Origin: Phlyctochytrium arcticum
Taxonomy: Eukaryota; Chytridiomycota; Chytridiomycetes; Chytridiales; Chytridiaceae
Reading direction: 5' to 3'
Assembly: GCA_025602905.1 (NCBI GenBank)
Contig: JAHLKI010000057.1
Coordinates: forward strand, 1-64,000
Length of the DNA: 64,000 nt
Below the pieces are notes generated by a model, which was not told the DNA's origin, made no database searches, and was given only the letters and a program-made list of their open reading frames with translations. This document shows, one piece after another, positions 23,801 through 33,719 of this stretch (positions are counted from its first letter, which is position 1; the number at the start of each line of letters is the position of its first letter). A program made the position numbers and the translations under genes.

Positions 23801-26668
23801 GAACCAGATCGTATCCGGGAGGCCGATAGCAAATGGCATCACATTGGATTTACCCTTCGATCAGATCCATCTCGGCTTTCTGGCGACTGTGGCGCGCGCT
23901 CCGGAAGCCATTGCCATTCAATGTGGTACACGAAAGATGACCTACGCGGTCATGTATGAGAAAGCCAACATTCTGGCCCATCGATTGCGAAAGTTGGACG
24001 TCGTTCCTGGGGTATTCGTAGGCGTTGTGGCGGGTCGTTCGTTTGAATACTATGTTGCTTTGTTGGCGATTCAAATAGCAGGTGGCATATGCGTGCCCAT
24101 TGCGAGTAATCTTCCTGCTCAACGGATTGATTACATGCTTGCGAAAGCTCAGCCAAAGGTCCTGTTGTACACCAAGCGGAGCGAGCTGGTAATTGCTTCT
24201 TTGAATGGGTATATTCCGTGTATGCAGCGGATAGAGGACATCTTAGAGAGCGAATCGGGAGCCTGCGGCGCGAATTTGGAAACGCTCAGCACAGCAGACT
24301 CGGTTGCGTACTGTATTTTCACGTAAGAGCTTTTTGTTGGGACGACCACAGAAAGTTGTCAAAATTAACATTATGATGTTAGATCTGGTAGCACCGGTCA
24401 GCCCAAGGGCGTCCTTCTGCGTCAAAAGGGCATTGTCAACAACATTCTCGGACATCCGTTTACGACTCATTGCCGACCGGGAGTACGTGTTGGACAGTTT
24501 CTCGCCATCTCTTTCGACGGAGCGTTGCAAGAAATTTACGGCACCTGGTTTACGGGCGCAACATTGATCTTCCACGAAGATTCTGTTTTTGAAATGCTAA
24601 AGGCTGTAGACTGCATCAATATTACACCAACTGGTCTGCTTGAGTTGGAACCTTCAGAGTTCCCGAACCTCAAAGTCATTTTGGCTGTGGGTGAGACTTG
24701 TCCCGAGTCTTTAATCCACAAATGGGGCCAATCCAGTACTTTCTATGTTGACTATGGAGCGGTGAGTTTACATCGTTCGTTTATCACATCTGTTTTATCT
24801 AATTAAAACCTCTTTGCAAGACCGAAACCTCGGTGACATCTTCGTGCACTTTACCGCTAAAATCAGGAATGCAGATTACCTTGGGCACGGTGTTTCCAAA
24901 CACTTGCTACTATGTTCTGGACGAGCTTCTGAAGCCGGTCACTGAGGGCATGGAAGGACAGCTGTATACGACTGGTCTTGGCGTATCCGCTGGATATTTG
25001 AATGATCCGGTACTTACTGCAAAAAAGTTTGTCCAAAATCCCTTCGCTTCCATACCGCAGACAATGTATGCATCTGGAGACATTGTTCGGTTGTTGCCTT
25101 CTGGGGACTTGCAGTTTGTTCGAAGAATAGATGAACAACGAAAAGTTGGTGGCTACCGGGTTGATCTCAGTGAGATCACTGGGGTGGCCCTCTCATTCCC
25201 ACAAGTTCGTTCGGCGGCTACGATTGTTTATGACAACAAGTTGGTGACGTTCGTAAGCCCGTCAAGTGTTGCCACAAGTTTATTACAGAAGGCGATGGCT
25301 CGGACCCTCCCACATTACATGATCCCTGCTCGAGTTATTACCATTGACACTATTCCAATGACTCCAAACGGAAAAACCGATACTCGCAGCTTGGAAGCAG
25401 AACTGACTAGTCGGGAATGTAGAGAGCCAGCAAACCTAGAAGCCAACCCCATGGCACCTGTCGATGTGACTCAGCAAAAGCTGGCTCAACTCTGGTCTGC
25501 GATCCTTCGAATCGAGTCAGCGCAGATTCATCCTCAAAGCACATTTTTTGAACTCGGCGGCAACTCGATGAATGCCACCAAGCTAATGGCTTCCATTCAA
25601 CGTCTTTTCGGAGTCAAGCTGAAGATGGAAGTTATATTTAAGCATACGAGCTTGGAGGCAATGTCCCTTGTGATTCGAAACGGCTCAGATGTGGTAGTGA
25701 AGAAAGAAAACCCATCCCCTTCTTTCCACGCCCTAAAGAAGGAAAAGAAGAAAGTACTTTGTCTTCACGGACAAGGCTCAAACAAGCTTCACTTGAGGCA
25801 ACAGCTAAGGGAAATCATTCATCTTCTACAGAACGATGTGGATTTTGTATTCACACAGGCCTCATTTCCCAAGGACAACCCTGGTATGTAATTCTCGGTG
25901 CATGGTTCCGCTTCTGTAATTTTGCTAACGCATCTTGTAGATCTAACAAAGTTCTATGATATGGATTGGTACGAGTGGTTCTCGACCGACAAATCACCTC
26001 CATCATTACATCTTCAAAAATCGGTTGATTTGATCCAGAAAACAATCCAGAATTTGGGTGGAATTGATGGAATACTTGGATTCTCGCAAGGTAAGAGATT
26101 TTCAGTAGGATCATCTGGTCTGGAGCACTGACGTATGTATTCTCTGCTTCCAGGCGCTGCTATGATTGAACTTATGGATAATCTTAGCCATCAAGGCATT
26201 ATTGAAAGATATTGGGGCTCAAGCATCTTGTTTTCCGGGTCACCAATGACAGAATTTTTAAACCCGGGAGGTACGACTGATCCCGACCAGATCGTTGAAG
26301 CAGGAACAGACAAGAATGTTCCTCTGAAGCGAAAAAGCATGAGGCTCGCAATCGCCAGTTTTCTGCAACGCAAAAAGAAGGCCGTGCAACGATTTTTCAA
26401 GTCGACCAACAAGAAACCAAATTCTGTCTCACCCTCCGAGGCGGAGCTCGCGACCACAACTGATGCTTATTCTTACAAATCCGAAGCGTTACTAGATTAT
26501 CCGTCATTGCACATATTTGATCCCGCCATTGAACTGGCAACATGCTCAGCAATGGAACGACGCTACGCAGCACACAGCAAGATACTTCATGACTCTGGGC
26601 ACGACATTCCAAAAGACTCAACTTCCTGCCAAAAGATTGCCGAAGCGATTAAAACCCTCGTAGTATAA
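9063..26668 (+). CDS. Five-module nonribosomal peptide synthetase with C-terminal FSH1 hydrolase
   Basis: Exons: 9063-9136, 9196-9639, 9711-11014, 11070-11899, 11963-12301, 12379-13984, 14037-14303, 14367-14728, 14787-14832, 14896-17520, 17577-17802, 17861-20309, 20369-21113, 21173-21427, 21492-23202, 23264-24322, 24383-24761, 24821-25883, 25941-26090 and 26154-26668. They sum to 16,449 nt (5,482 aa) with no internal stop. Every join restores an NRPS motif (for example TYTFD at 13984/14037 and YGPTE at 21113/21173). Order: partial C, A1-T1, C1-A2-T2, C2-A3-T3, C3-A4-T4-degenerate T, C4-A5-T5, FSH1. No epimerisation, methylation, reductase or classical thioesterase domain is visible. The enzyme activates amino acids as adenylates, holds them on phosphopantetheine arms and condenses them. 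One intron (17521-17576) must be GC-AG. Modules are described in separate entries. Regulation by the GCGGA-rich promoter is inferred. Confidence 0.93.
11963..15400 (+). other. NRPS module 2: C1, A2, T2
   Basis: C1 carries an intact active site, VHHICADGWSL (near aa 1008), split from the preceding part by the intron at 12302-12378. A2 shows FTSGTTGLPKA, FDVSIADL, NAYGPTEC, YRTGDLVR, KLRGYRIELGE and TPNGKVDK. T2 shows FRLGVNSLLAA (serine near aa 1879), with Asn in place of the usual Asp before the serine. The hand-read code is DVAAHSAIDK. It shares DVA and AI with A1, so the two domains may be related by duplication. The substrate is unknown. Confidence 0.8.
15500..18770 (+). other. NRPS module 3: C2, A3, T3
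   Basis: C2 begins at IYPATPMQRNLV and has an intact IHHALFDGVSL (near aa 2107). A3 shows FTSGSTGEPKG, TFDTCIMDIF, CGGEPISR, GYGPSET (restored across the intron 17803-17860), YRTGDSAKF and NPSGKIDRKAL. T3 shows KMGLNSLSTIR (serine near aa 2961). The hand-read code is DTMADGGCLK, with Asp at the position corresponding to GrsA residue 299. The substrate is unknown. Confidence 0.78.
18820..22390 (+). other. NRPS module 4: C3, A4, T4 and a degenerate second T
   Basis: C3 has MHHSVADAWTL: the second His and the Asp of HHxxxDG are kept but Gly is replaced by Ala (near aa 3164). A4 shows TTSGTTGTPKG, YTFDITLTDIF, AGGEPITQ, SYGPTEV, TGDLIRR and TVSGKVDR. T4 is FFHGLDSYKAM (serine near aa 4019). About 75 residues later a second carrier-like helix bundle (WTLKDDFASRLTMKAVNRL, about 22200-22270) lacks the GxDS motif. 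The hand-read A4 code is DITKVGSCPK. Confidence 0.72.
22400..25690 (+). other. NRPS module 5: C4, A5, T5
   Basis: C4 reads NIHHISVDEIS at the active site, so the catalytic His and Asp remain and Gly is replaced by Glu (near aa 4299). A5 is the most divergent A domain. The A3 core TSGSTGQPKGV is restored across the intron 24323-24382, A4 is ISFDGALQE, A5 is DYGATETS, A7 is YASGDIVR in place of Y.TGD, and A10 is TPNGKTDTR. T5 is FFELGGNSMNA (near aa 5153). The hand-read code is DGQNLVDVTK. The changed A7 and the code suggest an unusual substrate or reduced activity (inference). Confidence 0.72.
25735..26668 (+). other. C-terminal FSH1-type serine hydrolase domain of the NRPS
   Basis: After T5 comes a lysine-rich linker, then VLCLHGQGSN (oxyanion-loop region of the FSH1 family), ILGFSQGAAM (GxSxG nucleophile, about aa 5308, restored across the intron 26091-26153), YPSLHIFDPAIE (likely acid strand) and GHDIPKD (catalytic His, about aa 5461). 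FSH1 proteins are alpha/beta hydrolases. In fungal polyketide pathways free-standing members such as LovG release the product from the synthase. Here the domain is fused and probably hydrolyses the peptidyl thioester (inference). A basic insert of roughly 80 residues (26320-26490) lies between the nucleophile and the acid strand and is unlike the compact family. Confidence 0.78.
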
Positions 26669-27386
26669 ACCCCTCATAGCTCGTAGTTCCCTCATATTGC
26701 ATATTTATATAGTTTAGATAGACACGCCTCATACAATTTAAGTCCGGATTCTGCTTAAAACCCATCAAATACATAACATTGTTCGCCGAGAAATGACTGC
26801 CCTCGATGCAAATTCATCGTCCCACCTCTCCTACGCTATTAAAACTTCTTACAAACAACTCATAATTGCTGGTGCTACTGGGTTGGTGTTATGCAGATGC
26901 AAGTCATAGGTGTTCCTAACCAGTCAAACTTCGAGGATACCTACCCGCCATGGGCATTACATTGCCGCAGCTTGGATTTCCGCCGCCTGGGGTGATGGTG
27001 AGATAATCGGTATAGGCGTTGGCTTATCACACGCAGAGGATTGATGGGCAGGTTGAATCACACCAATAAACCCGTCACTGATTTTTAAAGGCAACGGCAT
27101 GCCAATGCGAGCGCCCCGCTCCTGAACACAGACTGGAAGAACCTGTAGGTCTTTCGACTTCAATGACAACTCGATGCGTATTTTGTGGTGTCAGCAAGTA
27201 TCTCGGCATATCTTATTTTGTGAAAAGTTGAAGATGAATCTAGTATAGTCTATGTAATCTATCGAGTGTGTATCTGTTGCTTTTGGACCACGTCAAATAG
27301 ACGTGTGCATTATATTAAGTTTACCTACGCTGTGCTCGGAGTGTTCAGTACAGAGCCTAGGCTCAGAGACCAACAATAAGTGAAGG
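26669..27386. other. Intergenic, convergent gap between NRPS and regulator
   Basis: AT-rich sequence holding the 3' untranslated regions of two convergent genes. A minus-strand frame at 26957-27198 is open but has no recognisable motif, and an alternative frame over the same bases is equally plausible. I see no gene that I can support. Confidence 0.45.
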
Positions 27387-28784
27387 TTACGACACCGGAA
27401 GTACGTCGGAGTATGTCATTCTCTTGGCGCAGGAAAGACAATAGCCAAGCTCCACAGTAAGAGTAGTAGGGCGCGGCGGGAGTGATGATTGCCTCGCACG
27501 GGCTGCAAATCTTGATTCGCCGCTCAAGTCCTCTTTAATTTGTGTGTTGTTTTGTGACATTTGTCGCCTTGCATATGTGATGGGCAATGGGGTCTGCTCA
27601 TAACCTTGGAGATACTGATTGTTCACAGGTTCGTCAGAGAATGGAGGTCGCTCAAAATCCACTGTTTCAGTCATTGTGGTCGGGCGAGGCGGAAGCGGGG
27701 GTAGTGGTAAACTCTCTGCGGAGGTTCTTGCACCAAACATATCATCATCTGCCAATGGCTTAGGGCTTCCGGAGCATTGGGTCATCGACACTAAGTGTTT
27801 GACCGAACTCGATTCCTTCGATGGTGACGGCAACGTATTGGCTAAAGGTTTCAAATTCGTTTGAAGATGCCTCCACAGAAGGAGTGCTAGTGATTGCACC
27901 AACGGCGGAGAGACTGGTGATCCAGGCGGTGGAAAGTTCGCAGTCGGAGAATGAATATTAAGTTCCTCTGTCGTAGCGCGAGATGTAGGCAACCGTTTTG
28001 CTGGAGTACCGTTCACTTTGGATGCATCGGTCAGGTGGAGTGTTGAATTATGCTTTTGTGTCGTAGGCATCTCAACTGGAGGACCTCCTGTGAGTCCTGT
28101 CCACACATCATATTCCGGTGGACCGCTTTGTAAATGTTGTGAATCAATGGGTAGCCCATTGGTGGACGGCGGAAGGGCAAAGTGGAGATCCGACGACAGT
28201 GATCCACTGCCACCTCCCATTACGGCGGGGGTTGGGTAACAGGTTGGTCTTGAATCAGAAGGACATATTGGTCCGAGTTGTTGCCCATTCTCCATCGACT
28301 TGAGAAAGTCTTCGACCGCTGCGTCAATAAGAGCTTGCTCCTGTGGTATGGTGTGCGTCTGATTTTGACCGGCTTCTTTCGAATGCATGAACCATGGGTC
28401 CGGGGGTTGGTCAGGAGCATTGATTATTGGGAATGCTTTGTCCGCTGGACGAGCTGGGGAAGTTACCCTCCGACGCACGTTATTCTTGCTAATCGAATCA
28501 CTTGGTGTAAATAAAGATCCATTTTTTTTCCATACCAAACTGTTCGAAGTAGACCATACCTTTGCCGGGTGTAAGTACAATCAATTCCCTTTGCAGCGCA
28601 AACGGAACATGGCTCTTCTCGCGTACAGCTTCGGTGATTGAGCCGACAGCTAGATACGTTCCGTGAGGAAATGTTAAAGACAAATACAATAATGGAACTG
28701 GGTGGCCTTGCCACTGAACGAATTCGATACTTACTGGTCGCAGGACAAAACCCGGCTCATGCTGCGGGAAGCGTCTTTCGGCAT
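27387..28784 (-). CDS. Zn(II)2Cys6 transcription factor, probable cluster regulator
   Basis: Exons 28784-28735, 28649-28560 and 28488-27387 (50+90+1102 nt) give 413 aa. The first join completes the zinc cluster: C-x2-C-x6-C-x5-C-x2-C-x6-C, starting SCDHCRLNHRSC and ending GIDCTY (about aa 15-42), which is the fungal binuclear zinc cluster pattern. The rest is proline- and serine-rich and looks disordered. It contains a hydrophobic helix, LVQSLALLLWRHLQ, and a C-terminal ELGYCLSCAKRM motif, both also present in the broken paralog at 37844-39141. I see no fungal-specific middle homology region, so this is a short, atypical member. It is divergent from the 2OG oxygenase gene across a gap with eight GCGGA/TCCGC copies. 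Control of this cluster is inferred from position and from the CGG content of the motif. Confidence 0.85.
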
Positions 28785-29473
28785 TCTCTTGCTGCTATTG
28801 GTGTGCGGGCCATCCATCCCCGATGCCCTCCACCTCTAATAAGGAGTCCCCCGAGGAGTCCGTTAAAGATGATCTTGCCCACACATTGGTGGTGCTACCA
28901 CTGCGGAGGAGCGGGGATATGGCGGCATTTGAAGTACAAACGGTCCATTAAAATTTAAAAGTACTGCATGTACTGTGCTGTTCGAAGCCCTCCCATCGTA
29001 GATTCGTAGCGGAGTTTCCGAGTCGCTGGGCGTGGCGCATGGCATGGCGGGCTGGAGCGCAGGCCTGGCTGTATGGGCTTTTGATAGGTTTTCGAGTTAT
29101 GGGAATTCACAGGAATTCACCGGAGGTCATAGCCCCAACATCCCAAGCTCTCAACTAGACTGTCCAACGCTGATATGGTCAGGACAGTAAGATACAGCCA
29201 AACGCCATGACCAGCCATCTTGACGGTTCTTTTGCGCGGAGCCTGGGGTCGAGCGAACTTCTGGTCGAAATTTCAAAAGTGAGCGGATATAGGAGCGGAA
29301 AATGCGGAATGTTGAACAAAAGTCCGCTGATGTGCGCCCATTGCGTATCTACTCATATGCGGTTGGCCTCTATACTTGCGGAGGCAGTTCTTCTTCGGAT
29401 CATAAAATTCAAACCCGTTGAATAAGAATGCTTCATCTTTAGTTGTTACTGTTTGGCATTTCTTTTCCACAGA
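28785..29473. promoter_or_regulatory. Divergent promoter region of regulator and 2OG oxygenase with GCGGA/TCCGC cluster
   Basis: GCGGA/TCCGC occurs at 28903, 29009, 29236, 29283, 29295, 29304, 29323 and 29378. Four of these lie within 45 bp, some 150-190 bp upstream of the oxygenase start codon. The gap would carry both the regulator's own promoter (possible autoregulation) and that of the oxygenase. Confidence 0.55.
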
Positions 29474-30603
29474 ATGATCAAACAAACAGGACAGAAAGTT
29501 TTCCATATTCGCCGCGCCTGCTACCCGACGTTGCGTCGTCCTTGTAGGCATCATGCTAGTCTCGCTTCAAGTCATCAGATAGATCAAACAACCGGTCCCC
29601 ACTATTCCTTTAATCACATTGCTCCCTCCTGGGCACCGGCCGAGTCCTGGATCATCTCCAAAGAACAATCGCTCACCGGAACATCCCTGTCTCAGCTCTT
29701 TGCAAACAAGATCCCATCCATCAGAGTTCCCCAGCTGTGCACTCCTGAAGAATGCGAGTTGATAGCAAAGCATGCCATCAATCATCCAGACTTTACGCTT
29801 TATGGGAAAAATGTCACTCCACCTATTGGTAAACTTGGGGTTGCCCAATTTGCCCACCAAAATGGTAGATATTGCATTGACCAAAAATGATGGAACGCTA
29901 CATACTAACTCTCTACTGCCCTCCTGTTTTACCGCAGAGAAAGATTTGTATTTTGAGAAGGCTGCGAGCACGCGATACAACGATACCATCAACAATGCGC
30001 TAGGTTTTGATCTGCAAAAGCGTATCATGTCTCAATTGCAAGTGGCCGCCGGCCGGTACATGGACGTAGAAGTAGCAAGTGAAACTGCCGACCGGAAGTA
30101 TTACTCAGGAATTTTTCGAACCATCAACATGGGTACCCAGATTCACACTGATTGGGCACCGCATGAAGCTGGACCGGAATGGCTCATTGGACACATCAGT
30201 GGTCAAATCACTTGGAACGTGGTAAGTTTCACAATACTGCTGAATACATGCGTTATCTAAGTTGATTTCCCCTTTCACGTAGATCTTAACTCCAATATGG
30301 CGGGGTGGCAGCACGGTAGTATACAGTCGCCAATGGTCTCCAGATCTGGAAGCCAAGTTCAAGAACCAGGATCACTACGCGTATGATCCGCAATGCATCA
30401 TTGGCACGCAAGTAGGAGTGATCCCCGCTCGCACTGGAGATTTAACGCTCTTCAATTCGCGCAACATGCATGAAGTCAAAAGCATCGAGCATCCTGCAGA
30501 TCGCGAGCCTATCTCCCGTCTGACATTCTCCTCTTTTGTTGGACTGCTGCCCGCCAATCCTGCCGCTGGCCGCCCACGACCAAAATTAATCTGTTGGTCT
30601 TGA
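29474..30603 (+). CDS. 2-oxoglutarate/Fe(II)-dependent oxygenase
   Basis: Exons 29474-29864, 29938-30221 and 30283-30603 give 331 aa with consistent phases. The Fe(II) site is visible: IHTDWAP (HxD, near aa 199) and NSRNMHEVKS (distal His, near aa 287), with the co-substrate arginine in RLTFSSF (near aa 304). The fold order matches 2OG-Fe(II) hydroxylases, which hydroxylate or desaturate a carbon with O2 and 2-oxoglutarate. The first 40 residues are rich in Arg and lack acids (FHIRRACYPTLRRPCRHH), as in a mitochondrial presequence, but this is weak evidence. Placement beside the regulator and NRPS suggests tailoring of a precursor or of the peptide. The substrate is unknown. The upstream in-frame TTG was not used as start because the ATG at 29474 is the first in frame. 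Confidence 0.82.
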
Positions 30604-31509
30604 TGTAATACAGCTTTTTGAATTTGTATTTATTTCTTTGTAAAGTCCTTTCCATGCGATTTTGGTATATGGAAGTTGGAACGCAGCAGATGTCTCTGAG
30701 TCTCTCGGTGGGCCGCTCTGACGGACGCACGATCAGAGCATGCGGTGGAAGACACTTCGCACAACTTGCTGGTACTGGCGGATTTTGGAATGTCTTCGTA
30801 TGACCATGAAATGGGCGGGTTATCGACTACACACGTACACAGTACACAACGCCTACGACGCTTCAGCCATCAGCATCAGACCCATCAGCCACTATGCATC
30901 TCACATCGCGTCTTTGCCCTTTGTTGTATTGTTGTATATCTGGGGATGCATGCAAGATTGGCAGAATTTTAATACAGCGCTTCTGGCCTGGATGGGCGCT
31001 CGAGTAAATGCTTTCCCGTAGCTAATATAGCGCAGCTCGCCATCTTGCTGCAACGGACGGGCCCGATCCAGACCGAGAGTCGTCCGGTGGTGGTGGAAAG
31101 TATGATAATAATCTGTAGAGTGCGGTGATACGCAGGCGACGCTCTGGCAACACTGACGGGGGTCAGGCCGCCGGGACGCGTTGAGGTCTTGAGGTGCGTC
31201 GAGGAACTTGAGGTCCTCTGTCCTTGTTTGATTGATGGGACCCATGGGAAGTTGACGAGTCACGAGTCAACTGGGAGTCAATGAGGCATTGCAGAGGCAT
31301 TGAGGACCTGCGCCACGCCCGCAAACTCCGCTCCGCGCGTTCCTCGCAAATGCGACGATCAAACGCCAGTCAAAGGCGGGCAGGCAGATCATATTTCAAT
31401 ATGATGGTTCTGATTCGGAGTAGAGTAATTCGTGTTGCTTTGAAACTGTGTGCAAGGTATTTTCGACCAACCTCTTTCCCAATTTCAACTGACCAACGAC
31501 TTTCGAAAG
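30604..31509. other. Intergenic; two GCGGA/TCCGC sites before the methyltransferase gene
   Basis: No supported gene. Two overlapping-style TCCGC copies lie at 31327 and 31332, about 180 bp upstream of the methyltransferase start. Short frames at 30618-31021 show no motif. An alternative 5' exon of the methyltransferase gene beginning at the ATG pair near 31400 and spliced at a GTATTT donor is possible but not needed. Confidence 0.4.
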
Positions 31510-33267
31510 ATGCCGACCGACTCTGACGCAGCATATGTCAACGAATGGACTCAGATTTATGATGCTCGATATTCCCTCTTCAAAGCTTCAGGTTCGGAAA
31601 ATCTAGCGTGCTGGGACAGCAGCTACACGACAAAGCCCATGCCGAAAGCAGTAATGTCGGACTGGATCGAAAACACTTGCAACAAAATCAAGAATCTTCC
31701 ACCATTCAAGACGAAAAAGCCAAGAGTACTGGAAATTGGATGTGGAACCGGCTTGATTTACTTTCCCATCGCGTCATCTTGCTCTTTCTTTGTGGGAGTT
31801 GACCCTTCTCCTGCCGTCATCCAGAACATTGAAGATGATGCCCGCCAGCGCGGCTTAACGGAGCGGGATTGCAAATTCTACACAGGTGCCGGGCACGAAA
31901 CAGCAGATCTCCTCGCAGGCTTGGCCGAGGAAACCCTTTTCGATGTTGTTATCCTAAACTCTGTGGTCCAATATTTTCCAAACCTCCAGCACCTTGAAGA
32001 TATCCTACTTCGTACCAGGGAGTACACGGCCAAAGATGGGGTTATTTTTGTGGGTGACGTCCTGGATCGTCAGTTTAGGGACGTGCTTCATACCACTGTA
32101 GCCATTGCTCGATCGGTGATTCAACATCCTGCTCATGCGACAGTTACAGCAACCGAGATTATTGAATCCCGCAACGAAAAGTGGACCGAAGACAATGAGC
32201 TCATCATACACCCGCGATATTTTGTTTCTCTGATGGAAAGAGGACTTTTCCACTCTGCAGTTTGCGAGCTAAAAGCAGGTTCCCTGCAAAGCGAAATGAA
32301 CTCCTTTCGATATGACGCTGTGCTTACCTTTGAGGAGAAGCTGGCCATGATGGAGCTCCCCGCTATTACTCAAGTGATGCTACACCCCGCATTGTCCGAG
32401 GAAGAACTATTTTCAACAATCAAGCGACACAAAGTTGTTCTGGTTACAAATATACTAAACTCACGAGTGGTTGATGACCTTCTCGTCTCTGTCGAGGTTC
32501 ACAAACAGAACCGCCACGCAGACACCATCTGTCAGATCAACGACGACCTGAAATCACATCCGCTTCGCCAGTACCAGTGGAACATGCAGCAATTTCAAAA
32601 TGTCATTTCGAGCGCTTCGGCCGTCCATGCTGTGTATTTTCAGCCCATGACCAGTCAGTCTGAGGATCCAAAGCAACTGAGCTTGAGTTCTGCAATGTGT
32701 TCTGCTCTTCTCATTTCCAAGCCGTGCTTGGAAGAGCGGGTACCAGCCCTTGCCCGACAAATATATGGGCAGTATTTTGGTGCTCGCTTCACACGCAAGC
32801 CTGAAAATACAACCCCCTCTCATAATCTCCTAGGAGGAACGAGTCCAATGGATTTGGCTTTGGTGGAGGAGACAATCTGTCATTATGGAGAGTGCCGGGA
32901 AGCTCGGGTTTTAAGATTGCCGGTAGCATTGGATTCAAACGACTTTACTCTGGTAGCATTCGTCAGTCTGGAAGGCACGGCACTAGGCACAACCGACAGT
33001 GCCCCACTTACCATTCCACTTATACCACCGCATATTGCATTCTCCAAGACCAAAGAGATACGCTCCGCGGTCCGTCCGAGACTTGCGCGAGAGGAATTTC
33101 CCGAACTTTGGATGCCTGTCACGTCTATCCGTCATATAGCTATAGACCCCAACACATCAGATCCAGCAATCGAGGACATTGACGAGAGCTTAACGAAATT
33201 GTACTTTGATTTAGGAGCCGCCTATACATTTAGGTCATTTTTGGCAGCCGCCGCAGCGTCTGTGTAG
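31510..33267 (+). CDS. Stand-alone NRPS-type N-methyltransferase with A-domain remnant
   Basis: A single exon of 585 aa. The N-terminal 270 residues match the methylation (M) domain usually inserted in NRPS adenylation domains: CWDSSYTTKPMPKAVMSDW, VLEIGCGTGLIYFP (SAM motif I, near aa 75), VVILNSVVQYFPNLQHL and IFVGDVLDRQFRD, closing with NSFRYDAVLTFE. After it come pieces resembling the A-domain C-terminal lobe that normally follows an M domain (TNILNSRVVDDLL, then EARVLRLPVALDSNDFTLVA, then LPI-like ELWMPVTSIRHIAI), but the A10 catalytic-lysine motif is gone. No A core (A3-A7) or carrier domain exists. It therefore looks like an excised A8-M-A9 segment. The NRPS in this window has no M domain, so this protein may N-methylate carrier-bound residues in trans (inference). 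It could also act on a free amino acid. Confidence 0.85.
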   Translation: MPTDSDAAYVNEWTQIYDARYSLFKASGSENLACWDSSYTTKPMPKAVMSDWIENTCNKIKNLPPFKTKKPRVLEIGCGTGLIYFPIASSCSFFVGVDPSPAVIQNIEDDARQRGLTERDCKFYTGAGHETADLLAGLAEETLFDVVILNSVVQYFPNLQHLEDILLRTREYTAKDGVIFVGDVLDRQFRDVLHTTVAIARSVIQHPAHATVTATEIIESRNEKWTEDNELIIHPRYFVSLMERGLFHSAVCELKAGSLQSEMNSFRYDAVLTFEEKLAMMELPAITQVMLHPALSEEELFSTIKRHKVVLVTNILNSRVVDDLLVSVEVHKQNRHADTICQINDDLKSHPLRQYQWNMQQFQNVISSASAVHAVYFQPMTSQSEDPKQLSLSSAMCSALLISKPCLEERVPALARQIYGQYFGARFTRKPENTTPSHNLLGGTSPMDLALVEETICHYGECREARVLRLPVALDSNDFTLVAFVSLEGTALGTTDSAPLTIPLIPPHIAFSKTKEIRSAVRPRLAREEFPELWMPVTSIRHIAIDPNTSDPAIEDIDESLTKLYFDLGAAYTFRSFLAAAAASV

Positions 33268-33719
33268 ATGCAGATTTCTTTCACATTAGCTTACATAGTT
33301 GTCTGCATATTTTCATAGTTTTACACTGTAGATGGCTGAAACGGCTTGTCAGGGAATCAAAAAAAATGATATGGGCTAAATACATCATCTACCTCATTCA
33401 ATCTTGTTTTTGTACTCTTCTTCACAGGGTTGCTTTTCAAGTCCGACGGAAAGGAAGGAGCCCCGGAGATACATCGCTATGCATCTCCCGTAAATTGAAA
33501 CCCCTCCTGCTTCTGCGGAAAATTAGAGGGAAATATCAACACCGAAAGTCCGCACTGCTTTCCGCGGACTCCGCGGGCTTCGCCATTCTTTGATGATGCT
33601 GGAATGAATTGACTTCAGTTCCGCACCAAGTCCGCATGTGCCTTTGCGGGCCAACTGGATGAGCCCACCATCCAAGACTATTTGAGCAATGTGAAACAAC
33701 AACGTAGCCCACTCTCAGG
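33268..33719. promoter_or_regulatory. Gap with seven GCGGA/TCCGC copies including one palindrome
   Basis: Copies lie at 33515, 33549, 33561 (with 33564 forming the palindrome TCCGCGGA, 33561-33568), 33570, 33620 and 33631. All fall within 120 bp and 85-205 bp upstream of the NADAR-protein start codon. This density ties that gene to the cluster's presumed regulation. Confidence 0.55.

Noticed and set aside
9063..26668. Several separate NRPS genes (apparent stops between frames)
   Set aside because: Every apparent break coincides with a short intron whose removal restores a conserved motif and phase, so one gene is the simpler reading.
26957..27198. Minus-strand frame of about 70 codons downstream of the regulator
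   Set aside because: Two frames over the same bases are equally protein-like, there is no motif or splice support, and it is short.
31510..33267. Pseudogene of an NRPS module
   Set aside because: The 585-codon frame is intact with a proper start and stop and intact SAM motifs. A decayed module would be expected to keep A-core or carrier pieces nearby, and none is seen.
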